Shown in pieces: positions 54,216 to 64,000 of a stretch of DNA of 64,000 nucleotides. Both the position numbers and the translations under genes were made by a program. The notes under the pieces are model-generated. The model did not search any database and was not told the origin of the DNA. It saw nothing but the letters and a program-made list of their open reading frames with translations. The stretch covers positions 17,781,435 through 17,845,434 of the forward strand of contig CM034389.1 in NCBI GenBank assembly GCA_019925095.2. Direction: 5' to 3'. Origin of the DNA: Dendrolimus kikuchii. Its lineage: Eukaryota; Arthropoda; Insecta; Lepidoptera; Lasiocampidae. The stretch's first letter is position 1. Each line of letters begins with the position of its first letter.

Positions 54216-56039
54216 AGTTTGTTTATGTACCTTATTTATACTTGCCTTAAGTTTTGATAATTGCTATTTCGCGTATACTAGTTCTCTGCACCCGCGTGAA
54301 ATGCTTTGCTTGCTATCCCTCTGCTTCAACTGAAAATAGCTCAGCCGCTAGTACCGACCACAAAATGTTTAGATACAGATTGTTATTTTAGAAAAAGAAT
54401 ACTAAATGTTCCGTATTATAAGCACAATGAAGTATCCGGCTAGAAGGTCCAAAAAATATGTACAGTTTAGAAAGCGGAATTTCGAATACTACGAATGCTC
54501 AAACACTTACCTTGCTTGCTGTATTAAGGGAACCCTTCGATTAGGAATTATAAATCTCAAGTCACTGGAACAATTTCTTGATTGACTGGGGGTTTACCAA
54601 ATTGATGATTTTGGAAAAACACGTGTAAAAAAGAACGGAAATCAGGAAGGCCGATGCGGTGCATACAGTGTAGCTAGTTGTATTTAATCGCTGCAAGAGG
54701 GCAGCGTAGGCATCAATAGCTTACACGGAGTGGCGGTGTATTTTTTATATTTACAAGTAAAAGAAGTTACGAAATACGTGGGAAAATTTATTGTACTAAT
54801 ATATATTACAGAATATATAAAATTTCGCCCATAATAAACATATTTCTGAATATCACTTTCTTTTATGCGGTTCTGTTAGCCTGTTTAGTAAAAATTTCAT
54901 TCCACTTTTTTATTCCCGCAATAAAAAAGTGAGTGCCACAAATGGTTCTCCCATTAAAATTTTAAACAAACTTATTACAACTGGATTACATCGAATCAAA
55001 CAAAAAAAAAAAAGTTTTAAATTCCATTAAATTGATAAGCCTTCGCGGACGGTATGTATACAAGAATATGTTGAATTGATACAAGTAATATCTAGTGAAT
55101 CAAGTGGAACTGTTAAGACAGGGATTGCGATTTCTACTGTCATTGTTGTCTGCATAGATCAGTGTTGAGACAGGTGTGTGACATATAATCATGCAAGTAC
55201 CTGATCTCGATGAGGCTTAGCACAGTGCCGCCGTGATTGCCGCTACTTCGGTAATACACATAATATATTATTGTGTATAAGTTTGCTTGTAGCAAGGATC
55301 AGGAGTAGGAAAGTATTGATTATTATGAAATGAATATTTTACTGAAATAATTGATAGAAAATTATTTCATATAAAATAGAGTAAAATCAAAGGCCTTCGT
55401 ACAACATTATGTAATTATGTGAGAAAATATTAAATGTTTGAATCACTAGGCCACGATTTACTAAATATTTCTTAATTTTATAATAATATCATAATATGGT
55501 CAAAGCTAACAATAGAAATCGTGTATAAAGTGAAATTTTCAATATGCACTGATGGATATTAGAGATAAATCTTATTTAATTGCATTAAAGTTCAGAGTTT
55601 AAATAAAAAAATGTAAAGATTTTGAGTTAATGGTTGTATTATTGCACTCCCCATAAAATTTCCATACCGGGGGCCTGTATGAAAATCGATTTTTAAGGAA
55701 TAAAATCCAAAAGTCGTGATTTTAATAAACAAAATATGCACGAAAATAGCAATGTTAAGTTAAATAACAATATCATAAATAAGATTATACCCACTGTGTC
55801 AGGCTTACTGTGAATTTTATGCGCCATTAACTGTCGTTTGCGGCCACGTCAGCTTTATATAAAGTGACAACCCTTTGCGAGGGCAACATCTTAGGGTGTA
55901 CGGCATAATAGGCTTTAAAATATACGCATTAAAATATCTTTTACCATTTCAATGTTTAATATATGACTTGTTATCTTCCACTACGTGTGGGAAATATAGT
56001 AAGGAAAACAAGTAATGAGGCGAAAGGTAAGCATGTCAT
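54216..56039. other. Unassigned stretch
   Basis: 54630-54740 (CGATGCGGTGCATACAGTGT, TTTAATCGCTGCAAGAGGGC) may be an old dispersed repeat. Nothing else is recognisable. Confidence 0.35.
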
Positions 56040-56790
56040 ACACATTTTTAATCGACTTCCAAAAGCAGAAATTTCTCAATCCGTCTGCATGTTGTTTTTT
56101 TTGTACGTTCGTTACTCGATTTTTTCGTCAGTTGTGGATCAATTTTCTAGATTTTTTTAATCGAAAAGGTACTCTCGAGTTGGTCCCATAGTCATCATAT
56201 CAGGATCTGACGAGTGGAGCCCAGGCAGTTCGAGAGAAACCCTCAAACATGTTAAGGCAGTTGTGGGCCGATTATCAAATTATTTTTTTATTCAAAAGAG
56301 TATATTTCCGAGGTGTTCTCATAGTCAGGATCTGATGAGTAGTTCCCAGGGAATTCGAGAGGAACCGTCGAAAATTGTTAACCTACTACTTTGTTACACG
56401 ATATCTCCGTCAACTGTGGATCGATTTTCAATTTTCTTTCTTTATACATAAGTATATACACCCGAGGGATGGGATCACCTGATGAGTGGATCGCAGGGAA
56501 ATCGAGAGCAAGCCTTGGTGACGAGCGCCTACACCGAAGAACGAGATAGCAACCTTGTATACGCGTGCTAATAGTACAATTTCTATAGATGCTTCATATA
56601 TTGTTTTTAAAGCTATTCAAGTATTTGCGCAACTTAAAATGAAAGGTTGTTTTTGTTATTTTGACAAAAACAACAACAAATTTACAAATATAGTAATTTC
56701 TATGTTTTACATGACACCGACTTCAAGATGTTGTATAAAGAAGTCGGTTAAATATTTTATTATTGATTTTTAGTTTGAAGTCGGTTTTTT
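56040..56790 (-). repeat. Dispersed ACCGACTTC-family repeat, inverted relative to 15.4-16.2 kb
   Basis: GATATCTCCGTCAACTGTGG near 56401, GGATCTGATGAGTAGTTCCC near 56328, and the ends GACACCGACTTCAAGATG (56711) and TAGTTTGAAGTCGG (56771) are the reverse of phrases in 15366-16195. The copies share at least 600 bases of order. Confidence 0.6.
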
Positions 56791-56967
56791 TTAAATTATA
56801 CTAGGTGGGCTTTGTGCTTTCACTTCCTTTATACTCATAAGTCTGACAGGTCCGGGGTGGCTGGAAGAATCGATAAGCCAAACTAGAACTTACCATGCAG
56901 CGTCATTTCCTTTATGGCCGTCTTTAGTTAGTAGCACAAAGGTAGATAGCACAATAGACGCTTTTTT

Positions 56968-57001
56968 CTGTTGACGGTTGTTCAAGAACAAGCGTCAACA
57001 G
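56968..57001. repeat. Hairpin 1: 16-bp arms, 2-base loop
   Basis: CTGTTGACGGTTGTTC (56968-56983), AA, GAACAAGCGTCAACAG (56986-57001). The arms are complementary except at one position. A loop of two bases is too small for an ordinary RNA hairpin but typical of DNA quasi-palindromes. Confidence 0.85.
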
Positions 57002-57006
57002 AAATG

Positions 57007-57046
57007 CATATCTCTGATTAGGATCAAGATCCTAATCAGAGATATG
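57007..57046. repeat. Hairpin 2: perfect 19-bp arms, 2-base loop
   Basis: CATATCTCTGATTAGGATC (57007-57025), AA, GATCCTAATCAGAGATATG (57028-57046): a perfect inverted repeat. With one G-T mispair it continues about four more base pairs outward. It lies 5 bases after hairpin 1 and has the same AA centre (TCAAGA). Confidence 0.9.
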
Positions 57047-57765
57047 TATTTAATAATTTAAAAACCTATGGCAGGTACTTATACCGAATTTAGACGGATC
57101 AATCAAATTGAATGAATTTGGTTGGAAGGCTGAAATTGAAATGACAACGCTGTTTAATGACATTGAATGAATCAAGTTTCTGTTTATGGTTTTTTTTGGG
57201 TAATTAATTTAAATTGAAAGACAGGAATCAATCGTTTAATATGGACTTTATTAACTTTCAAAAAACATAATATTTAGCATGAGGAAAATAATATCTGCCT
57301 CGTGATTAATGCTATACTTTATATAGGTACTATGTAAAATACTACCTATCGCATACCATAACTTTACAATGTACGGATTTTATGTATAGAAAAATTTCCA
57401 ATACTGTAAAATACTATTAAGTGTAATTTATATTCCAAACAACGCTTTTCAATTTTCAAAGTAGTTTAGTTGCTAATACTGACAAGATGAATGAGTGTTC
57501 TATTTAACTAGGTATATTATATACTAGGAACCTGTTTACCCCAGAGTCGTTCAAATTGTAACAGATAGTTTTCTTTTTAGTTCAATGTGCGATTTTAAAA
57601 GAAATTATGTATAGATTAAAAAAAGGCTTTTAGAGTTTTGTTTAGTTAAATGAATAAATTGCTTGTGCTTGAAGTTTTTAGCTTAGGTAGTTTTGTTTTA
57701 TCATTGTTGTTGAGTCTTATAAATTACCCTAATTATTCAAATGGCATATGTATTAATATAAATAA
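57047..57765. other. Unassigned stretch
   Basis: No supported feature. Confidence 0.4.
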
Positions 57766-58030
57766 ATCGTTGGGTGATGAAAATCGTGGTGGCGCTGGAA
57801 CCAGGTTTCAAGATTTTGAAGTCATTTTTTGTGAGTGTTTGTGTGGGTACCTACCGGGATAGTACAGATTCTCAATTGGATCCGGCAGGTCGCGCTGAAA
57901 TCGGGCTCTAGCATTTCATAAAAAAAATTTGTGTACTAGAGGGAAGTTCCTTGTTGGCAATAGGTGGCACTGCAATTGGATACCAATTTTTATTTTTTCT
58001 GGGCAGGACAAGCTCTACCGAGTCCACTAG
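57766..58030 (+). repeat. Helitron (family A) 3' portion
   Basis: GGTGGCGCTGGAACCAGGTTTC, GATAGTACAGATTCTCAATTGG and GGGCAGGACAAGCTCTACCG match the 3' part of 19914-20739; it ends CCACTAG before host T at 58030. The 5' end is missing. Confidence 0.65.
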
Positions 58031-58599
58031 TTTTAAATAAGACTAAAAAAAACAAAGACCACATAATTAATTAACCGTATCTTTTAGAAGTTTAGATAAT
58101 AATACTGTTATCATTATATTCTTGGAATGAAATGTAATTTTACACTCCTGTGCACTGTTTATTATACATATCATACGCTTGGTAGCGAGAACATAACTTT
58201 AATTCCCAGTTCTTATCTATAAAAGGAATTCTGTTAGAAGAATGCTTACTGGAGAATTTGGAAGATATAAATATTTTTATTATTTATGAACTTTGAATTT
58301 GTTACATGTTTTACAAATGCGTTCGAAATTTAGTACGCGTAAGTATATACTCGTAGCATCTACGCGTTTTTGGTAACTTATAACGATGGAATGAGAATTA
58401 AATTTTGGCCCAAACTCATTTTAAATACAAGATTGAAATTCACACAGGTTCAGTTATTGTGGAAATTAGTGTACACAGAAACACAAACAGAAATATGTCT
58501 ACTGTTTTATATTATATATTACAAGCACATATAGATTTAGAAATGAGGATATCCGTAAGAAAACCAAAGTACCCGAATTCGCATAATTAGGTTAATGTG
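58031..58599. other. Unassigned stretch
   Basis: No supported feature. Confidence 0.4.
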
Positions 58600-58970
58600 G
58601 TAGTGGACCGGTCATATTTGGCGCAGCTCCGATGGCTGACAGGAGTGATAGAGCAAACGAGTCTTGGAGTGGAGACCACACGAGTAAATGTAATGTAAGA
58701 TACAAACGATACGTCTTGGCAAACGTAATGTAAGATACCATCCACCTTGTGGAAAGAGGAACAACAAGCTTACACAGATAGGAGTGAGATGAGGAAAGCA
58801 GAAGACTGGAGCATGTTAAAGCGACAGCAAAATATTATACTCTAAATTCCGTGACACCTCTCTAAGAGCTGACGGTAATGCTTGATTTTTAGTGGGTAGG
58901 CTGAACAGCTTTACTGCTCAAGAGTCCCCACAATGCCTACGAGGTCTGGCTCTGGTTCAGGTGAGATGCG
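58600..58970 (+). repeat. Probable decayed LINE remnant
   Basis: G+C-richer coding-like text (GGCGCAGCTCCGATGGCTGA, GAGTCTTGGAGTGGAGACCA, ACACCTCTCTAAGAGCTGAC) resembles the end of a retroelement frame (LRWLTG...). ATGTAATGTAAGATAC is repeated at 58688 and 58721. Unclassified. Confidence 0.35.
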
Positions 58971-59120
58971 TAATTGCATTTTTAGGAGCGTAAAAAAAGT
59001 AAAAAAGAAGGAGAACGGAGAACTGGAAAATGTGGTGCAAACTTGTAGACGAATACATCCACCAAAGGACATCGATTACTGCCAACAAAACAAAATTTAA
59101 AAGGGCTCAGTACAATTTTT

Positions 59121-59433
59121 GTCCGTGCAGGAACGGCGAAAGAATACAATTTCCTGCGGCCGGGCGGCCTTTCGTAAGAGGCGATAAAATAACCCACAGC
59201 CAGGTGGTAGAGTATTTGCTCGATTGGATGGCGACCACCTCTGGTCTAGAATATGCCACCATAAATAACAACTTGGAGTTGTGTTCCGTCTCTCTTAAGT
59301 CTCCCCCCCCTTAAGAGATCAACAGCGCATTTGTAGCACTTTTGGTGTTGCAAATGCCCATAGACGATGGTAACCGCTTTCCATCAAGTGGACCGTCTGC
59401 TTGTCTGCTGAACTCCTGCAATAAAAAGAAAAG
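59121..59433 (+). mobile_element. SINE-like element with CR1-type 3' tail (family 2)
   Basis: Starts GTCCGTGCAGGAACGGCGAA, contains CCACAGCCAGGTGGTAGAGT, and ends GGACCGTCTGCTTGTCTGCT then CAATAAAAAG. The middle, where other copies have the CAGGTTCCAGT box, is altered: CTTAAGTCTCCCCCCCCTTA (59295-59315). Confidence 0.8.
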
Positions 59434-60589
59434 CGTCAATAACTTTATACCCTTGACACTCAACAAAATATAATTACCAATAAAATTCAATCTTTGATTC
59501 CTTCAAAGTAATGTTTGTAATAACCCTGATTCTCGAAAGCCTATAAAAGACAAAGCAATCTACCGCATTTCTAAGATGAAGCTTGAATGGTAGTAATTGC
59601 CCCCATAAAGTGTGGTGTCCCCTAAACTGCGAGCCGCCGATATTAAATTTTAGTACTTTTCCAAGTTTTTGGCCTTAAATTCTTATCGATTCCTTTGTCC
59701 TTCTCTCCTTTATTTTTAAACTCTATTACTTCGAGTGCTTTTGGCTATTAGAAAGATTAACGACAATGTCCTTAAGATATTGCTGTAGTAATAATTATTG
59801 TATTTGCGTGCTCTGTTTGGACTTAAAATATTATTACCTCTGGGTATTTTAAGAAGATCTATTGTTATAAAATAATAATACAATTTGCATGTTATGCTAA
59901 AAATTTAATATTATATTTTTAATATAGTGAATGTTTATACTATACAATATTCACATTGATTCGAAGCCTGAGCCTTGACGGCTGGAACATAAAGCCTCTC
60001 ATCTTTTTTGCATTATTTTTATATTAGAATAATTTCAAGTATTAGTTTTATTTAGGAATTTCAATAAAAAATATTAAAATGAAAAGGACGGAAAATATCA
60101 AGATGTACAATCTGAACGAACTATCTTAAACGGCTCCGCGCATCGTAAAGCAACTTCGGGAATGACAAGAATTTCATCAAGTAGACAAGAATTTTATTCC
60201 TTTAATAATATATAATATTGATTAAAAATAAGCAACAGTTAGAGGATAATGATATTTTTAAACAATGATCGTGTGATGTGTGAATAATGTTCATAATTTA
60301 GTGTAACGTGATCTTTGAAGTTGCCACAAGAAATCGGTTTGTATTCGGTTCTACAAATACAACATTATTGATTCGATATGTACAAAATTAATAAAAACAT
60401 CCTAAGCTGTATATTTAGTAACTTTGCCTAATATTGTAACGTACTAAACAACAAAATCAAATAATTCAAACCTTGAGACCCGTAAGGCCAATGCCAGCTT
60501 ACACAGTGATTTTCTCGATTCGTAATTCTCACATGAGTTTTAGATTTAGGGCCTAAAATGAAACGTTAACTAAGTCTTTGTATTAATAA
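59434..60589. other. Unassigned stretch
   Basis: No supported feature. Confidence 0.4.
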
Positions 60590-60850
60590 AATTTCAAAAT
60601 CCGTTTACAATTGACGGAGATATCATGTTACGATGAAGTTGGTTAACAGTTTTCGTGAGTTTCTCTAATTCTTTGGAATCCACTCATCAGATCCTGATAT
60701 GGTGACAATGGGACCAATTCGGGAGTATACCCTTTCGATTAAAAGAAAACATTGAAAATCGGTTTACAATTGACGAAGAAATTGAGTAACGAATATAGAA
60801 AAAAAAACACAGACTAATTGAGATCTTCCTTCTTTTTGAAGTCGGTTAAA
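60590..60850 (+). repeat. Dispersed ACCGACTTC-family repeat
   Basis: CAATTGACGGAGATATCATG, GAAGTTGGTTAACAGTTTTC, CCACTCATCAGATCCTGATA and a closing TTTTTGAAGTCGGTTAAAAA match 15890-16170 in order and orientation. Confidence 0.6.
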
Positions 60851-61134
60851 AATAATAATAGTCAACCACTCAAGACTACACGTGTACCATACTAGACACA
60901 AGAATATGGGAGTAACAAGGAGGTTCATTGTTACCCGAGTCACGTGCCTAGGAGGGTGTGCGCTGTAAAATTGCACGCAGCTGGCTGGCTACAGGAAACC
61001 GACCCAATTTTGTGGGGCAACAAACCTCGGCCAATTTCATTGTCGCAATTATTGCTGAAAACGCCATGAAATTAATGAATGAACACTTTATTGTTCATCA
61101 TGAATAAAAACTTTTTCTTCTAAGTCGTTCCCTC
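60851..61134. other. Unassigned stretch
   Basis: No supported feature. Confidence 0.35.
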
Positions 61135-61350
61135 ACTGCTGAGAATCGTGACTTTGATGGCAGTAAATAATTGCTCTCCTCTACCAACATCGGTTTTTGA
61201 GCACAGCGAAGGGCCAAAATTGGTCAATCTACGTAATCGAAGATCTATGACGAGGTCTTCAACTTTCCCAGTGATGCTAAGTCTCTCCATATTATTTGCA
61301 TTCTTGCGGGTTGTGTGGCTAAAGTACTTCATTATCCGTTATCGACGTAC
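61135..61350 (-). pseudogene. Decayed LINE ORF2 C-terminus, minus strand
   Basis: The minus-strand frame KYFSHTTRKNANNMERLSIT GKVED resembles the 'KYFGHxxR...MEKL..GKVEG' tail of insect non-LTR elements. A frameshift follows, then remnants ending HDSQQ. No RT core. Confidence 0.5.
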
Positions 61351-62539
61351 TGTTCATAACTTCTGGTAATCTCGAATCTCGAGCTTTGAATTAAATTAAA
61401 ACTAAGTAAATTAAAAAGTATATAAAATAAATCTTGATCTAGTTTCGTGTGCGAGAACGACATGCACCTAGCGAACTAGGAAATGCTTCTAGAAATATAC
61501 TCTCTCTGTAAACTTTCGATATCAGTATACTGAACTGAGCAGTGAGCATACCGAATCGGCATCACCGCTACACCAACAAACTAGAAAGCGACCTTGTATA
61601 GATATTTAAAATACTAATTGTAATTCGAATATGATTTTCTAACTATTTTTCTTGACGTTTTATTTATATTATATTAAAAGGAAGCTATTTCTGTGTAGGA
61701 ATTTAAATTGAATATCGAGGTATGTTATCTTAATTAATACGTTTAATTTTTTTGCTATTTGGATTTTAAGAACATTAAGTGAAAAATTGTATAACTATAT
61801 CTTGTATCTTAACGACATAAGAATAAATTAGTCTTTGTGTTTTAATTATTTTCAGTTTAATTTTAAAGCGCAACAAGGATAATGGCCGGTTGATAGCCGG
61901 AGGGATTAAAGGTTTTGGTACGATTCTTATAAATTACTTTGTTAAGTTTATATATTTGGATACGACATTTTCAATTTCCTTCAAAAGCATGCAGCCTTTT
62001 GCGACAATAAAGCCTAATACTGAACGCCATAATGAAATTTTAAGAAAGCAAAAGTCGCAAATACTTCACTCAATTTACATGAAATTTCTTTCATGGAGAA
62101 CATTTTTTTTCCACTACGCTTTCAAAATGGTAACGAGAGGTCCGTTGGAAAATTTCAGCAGTAGATTAGATTTTCCTTTGGTATATTGCCTGCTGAAATG
62201 AACAGCTCAAACTCGTTCACTTAGGCGGATGGCTTTTTGTTCTTATTGTGGCAGTAATATCAATAAGGAGTTTACTTATTATACTGTTGTAGCCTGGTTA
62301 TCTGTTCTCAAAATCGTTTCACTTAGTTATTTTCTTTCAATGTCTGACATAACAATATTTTAGCTATCAAATTAATGAAAACACTGTTGTTCAGTGCTCG
62401 TAATAACTTGAACAACTGATAAAATTATGGTATCTCATATGGCTCACATTACGGTACGTTATGCACATTTGCTGATACAAAAAACACTATTTACGAAAGT
62501 AGACAAAACCTGAATAATTTAAATTTAACTATTTTTTTT
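61351..62539. other. Unassigned stretch
   Basis: A 103-codon frame at 61890 resembles nothing known. No repeat boundaries. Confidence 0.35.
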
Positions 62540-62975
62540 ATAATGAATAGGCTCACGTTTGACTGACATTGCGCCTGATTTCAGGCGGAAATACAGTCTA
62601 AGATGGAGCACGCTTACCTAGAAGATACCTGTTCACGCGAGACTTAAAGATTAGACTTAGATTGTATCTTCAGGAAAAACAGACGACGGTAAAGAGTTCG
62701 ACTCTTCAACGGTGCGTATGTTGAAAGAGGAAGCATAGCGTTTCGTCCGCTTCGTTGGTATTTCCACCATATATCGGTGGCGTGAGTGCAACGTCTGCTT
62801 GTCTGGTGGTAAAATGGTGAGGGAGAAACCAATTCATCTAATTCCGTGGCACACTCCCCGAAGTGTATCCTATAGAATACCGACAAACTAACGACTTTAC
62901 GTCGATGACTTAGGCTCTGAAGCCTCTCGTCGAAAAGTCGGAAAAGACTTAATTGGAATGTGACTACCTCCATGT
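62540..62975 (-). pseudogene. CR1-like LINE C-terminus and 3' UTR, second subfamily, minus strand
   Basis: On the minus strand, 62973-62800 reads RLFDERLQSLSHRRKVVSLS VFYRIHFGECATELDELV, then after a frameshift EIPTKRTKRYASSFNIRTVE and SLPSSVFPED. This corresponds to the FYRIYHGECSEEL...WNELP..VF segment of CR1-type ORFs, but differs clearly from the family at 490 and 30982. The 3' UTR includes AGGTATCTTCTAGGTAAGCG and ATTTCCGCCTGAAATCAGGC. Confidence 0.65.
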
Positions 62976-63765
62976 TCTAATAGTCTCCTAGTTCGCTGGA
63001 ACTTGGAGAGTTTGGGTTTAATCTTGGAGAGAATAACAAATTTGTTATTCTTTAATCTAGAACAATTTATGGATATAAATATTAGACCAGCTCTAATGAA
63101 GTCTTTATACGGCGGTACAGTTATTAAATAAATAACAAAGATAAATTAAATAAATTTCGCTTTTAATAATATTAAAGTGAATAATGCCAAGTTGCATAAT
63201 GTGGTATTTCGGTAAACGCGTTACTTTGAGACCGTGAATTTTTCGACTCATTTACCGGTGTTCGTCCGCAATACCCTGCCAAAACAACAAAACAATTGTT
63301 ATTTTTTTTAGTCCAATATTATCACATCGCGCCCTTCTGTTCTAGAATGATATAAAAAACGAAATATTAAATAACTGGGGTTTCTTATGTTGTTTCACTA
63401 GCATAAACATTGGCCCTGTATCCTACACAAATTCTTAGAATTTCTCAATAGAAAACATTTTTTACGTTCTCTTCCCGTTTCTATACATTTTGTTTGCTTA
63501 TATATTGGCTAACGGAATATACGCAAATGTATGTATTCCAGTTTGCTTAGAAGTAAACATAAGATAGTTCTTGGAATTCACAAAGGCGAGCGGGTTTGAC
63601 TTTTGCTAAACACGTATCTATATATGCGTGAGACCAGAAGTTGGTATGATTGGACGGCACGTTCAAAACTGATCGTTCCACCAGACACGCACACTATGCA
63701 ATATAAAGAAAGAAAGTAAAAGATTTATAAAGAACTATAATGAAAACCACTTAAACTATCGTTAC
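62976..63765. other. Unassigned stretch
   Basis: No supported feature. Confidence 0.4.
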
Positions 63766-64000
63766 GAGTTTAGCGAGACTCGAATTAAAATGCCGTTGGA
63801 ATTATTATACTTTATTAGAACTATACAAACACGTATAACACTGATACAAATATAACCCAACACAACAAATCCAAACGTAATGCAGAAGCCCGTAATTCAA
63901 TAAAACGCGCAATGTCCGTCACTACTAGATTACCGAATGTACACACGTGTCGCCTTGATTGTGGTTCTCGCTCGACTGCCTCCTCCCTCCATCGGGCCCT
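63766..64000 (-). mobile_element. LTR, minus strand, cut by the window edge
   Basis: GTTACGAG...GAGACTCGAATTAAAATGCC, TTTATTAGAACTATACAAAC, AATGTCCGTCACTACTAGAT and GTACACACGTGTCGCC repeat the order of 39095-39320. The promoter half, and possibly more, lies beyond 64000. Whether it is solo or part of a full element cannot be told. Confidence 0.65.

Noticed and set aside
57007..57046. microRNA precursor
   Set aside because: The stem is perfectly paired with a two-base loop and only 19 bp long; not a Drosha/Dicer-type precursor.

Overview
This is a eukaryotic, intron-rich and strongly A+T-rich window in which almost all recognisable sequence is transposable-element debris. The mixture points to an insect, most likely a moth or butterfly: CR1-like, R1-like and RTE-like non-LTR retrotransposons of types common in Lepidoptera, short non-autonomous Helitrons ending in CTAG, tRNA-derived SINEs, and many MITEs. 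No prokaryotic operon, rRNA gene, true tRNA gene or CRISPR array is present.

The only host protein-coding sequence I can support is two exons on the + strand. Exon 1 (11660-11795) encodes a start methionine, a hydrophobic signal peptide and a short mature N-terminus, and ends in phase 1 at a good GT donor. Exon 2 (42816-42938) has a polypyrimidine tract/AG acceptor and a GT donor, is symmetric 1-1 phase, and encodes one complete LDL-receptor class A module with all six cysteines and the calcium-site acidic residues. The phases match, so I propose one gene of the LDL-receptor family (a lipophorin/vitellogenin-type receptor is the obvious candidate, not proven) with a first intron of about 31 kb; the rest of the gene lies beyond the window. 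A G+C-rich upstream block (about 11290-11640) is the likely promoter and 5' UTR.

Layout. 1-3792: a hAT-type element with perfect 8-bp target duplication, carrying a nested decayed CR1-like LINE and itself sitting in a Helitron-like fragment. 3793-8270: two abutting minus-strand Helitrons (one with a nested SINE), a fold-back repeat, SINEs and a MITE. 8270-11225: mostly unassigned sequence. 11.2-11.8 kb: promoter and exon 1. 11.8-42.8 kb (intron 1): SINEs, Helitrons, a short LINE with 14-bp target duplication, three MITEs, an R1-like LINE, a Harbinger-like remnant, inverted LTRs and further LINE ends. 42.8-42.9 kb: exon 2. 42.9-64 kb (intron 2, not closed in the window): MITEs, an LTR end abutting an RTE element, a second short LINE with 13-bp target duplication, a pair of near-perfect hairpins, a CR1-like 3' end and an LTR at the right edge.

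I did not find an unmistakable new biological system. The most interesting structures are a four-copy SINE-like family that borrows a CR1 3' tail, two LINE insertions with very similar target sites, the twin hairpins at 57.0 kb, and the nested hAT. All family names rest on reading the sequence by eye, without database searches.
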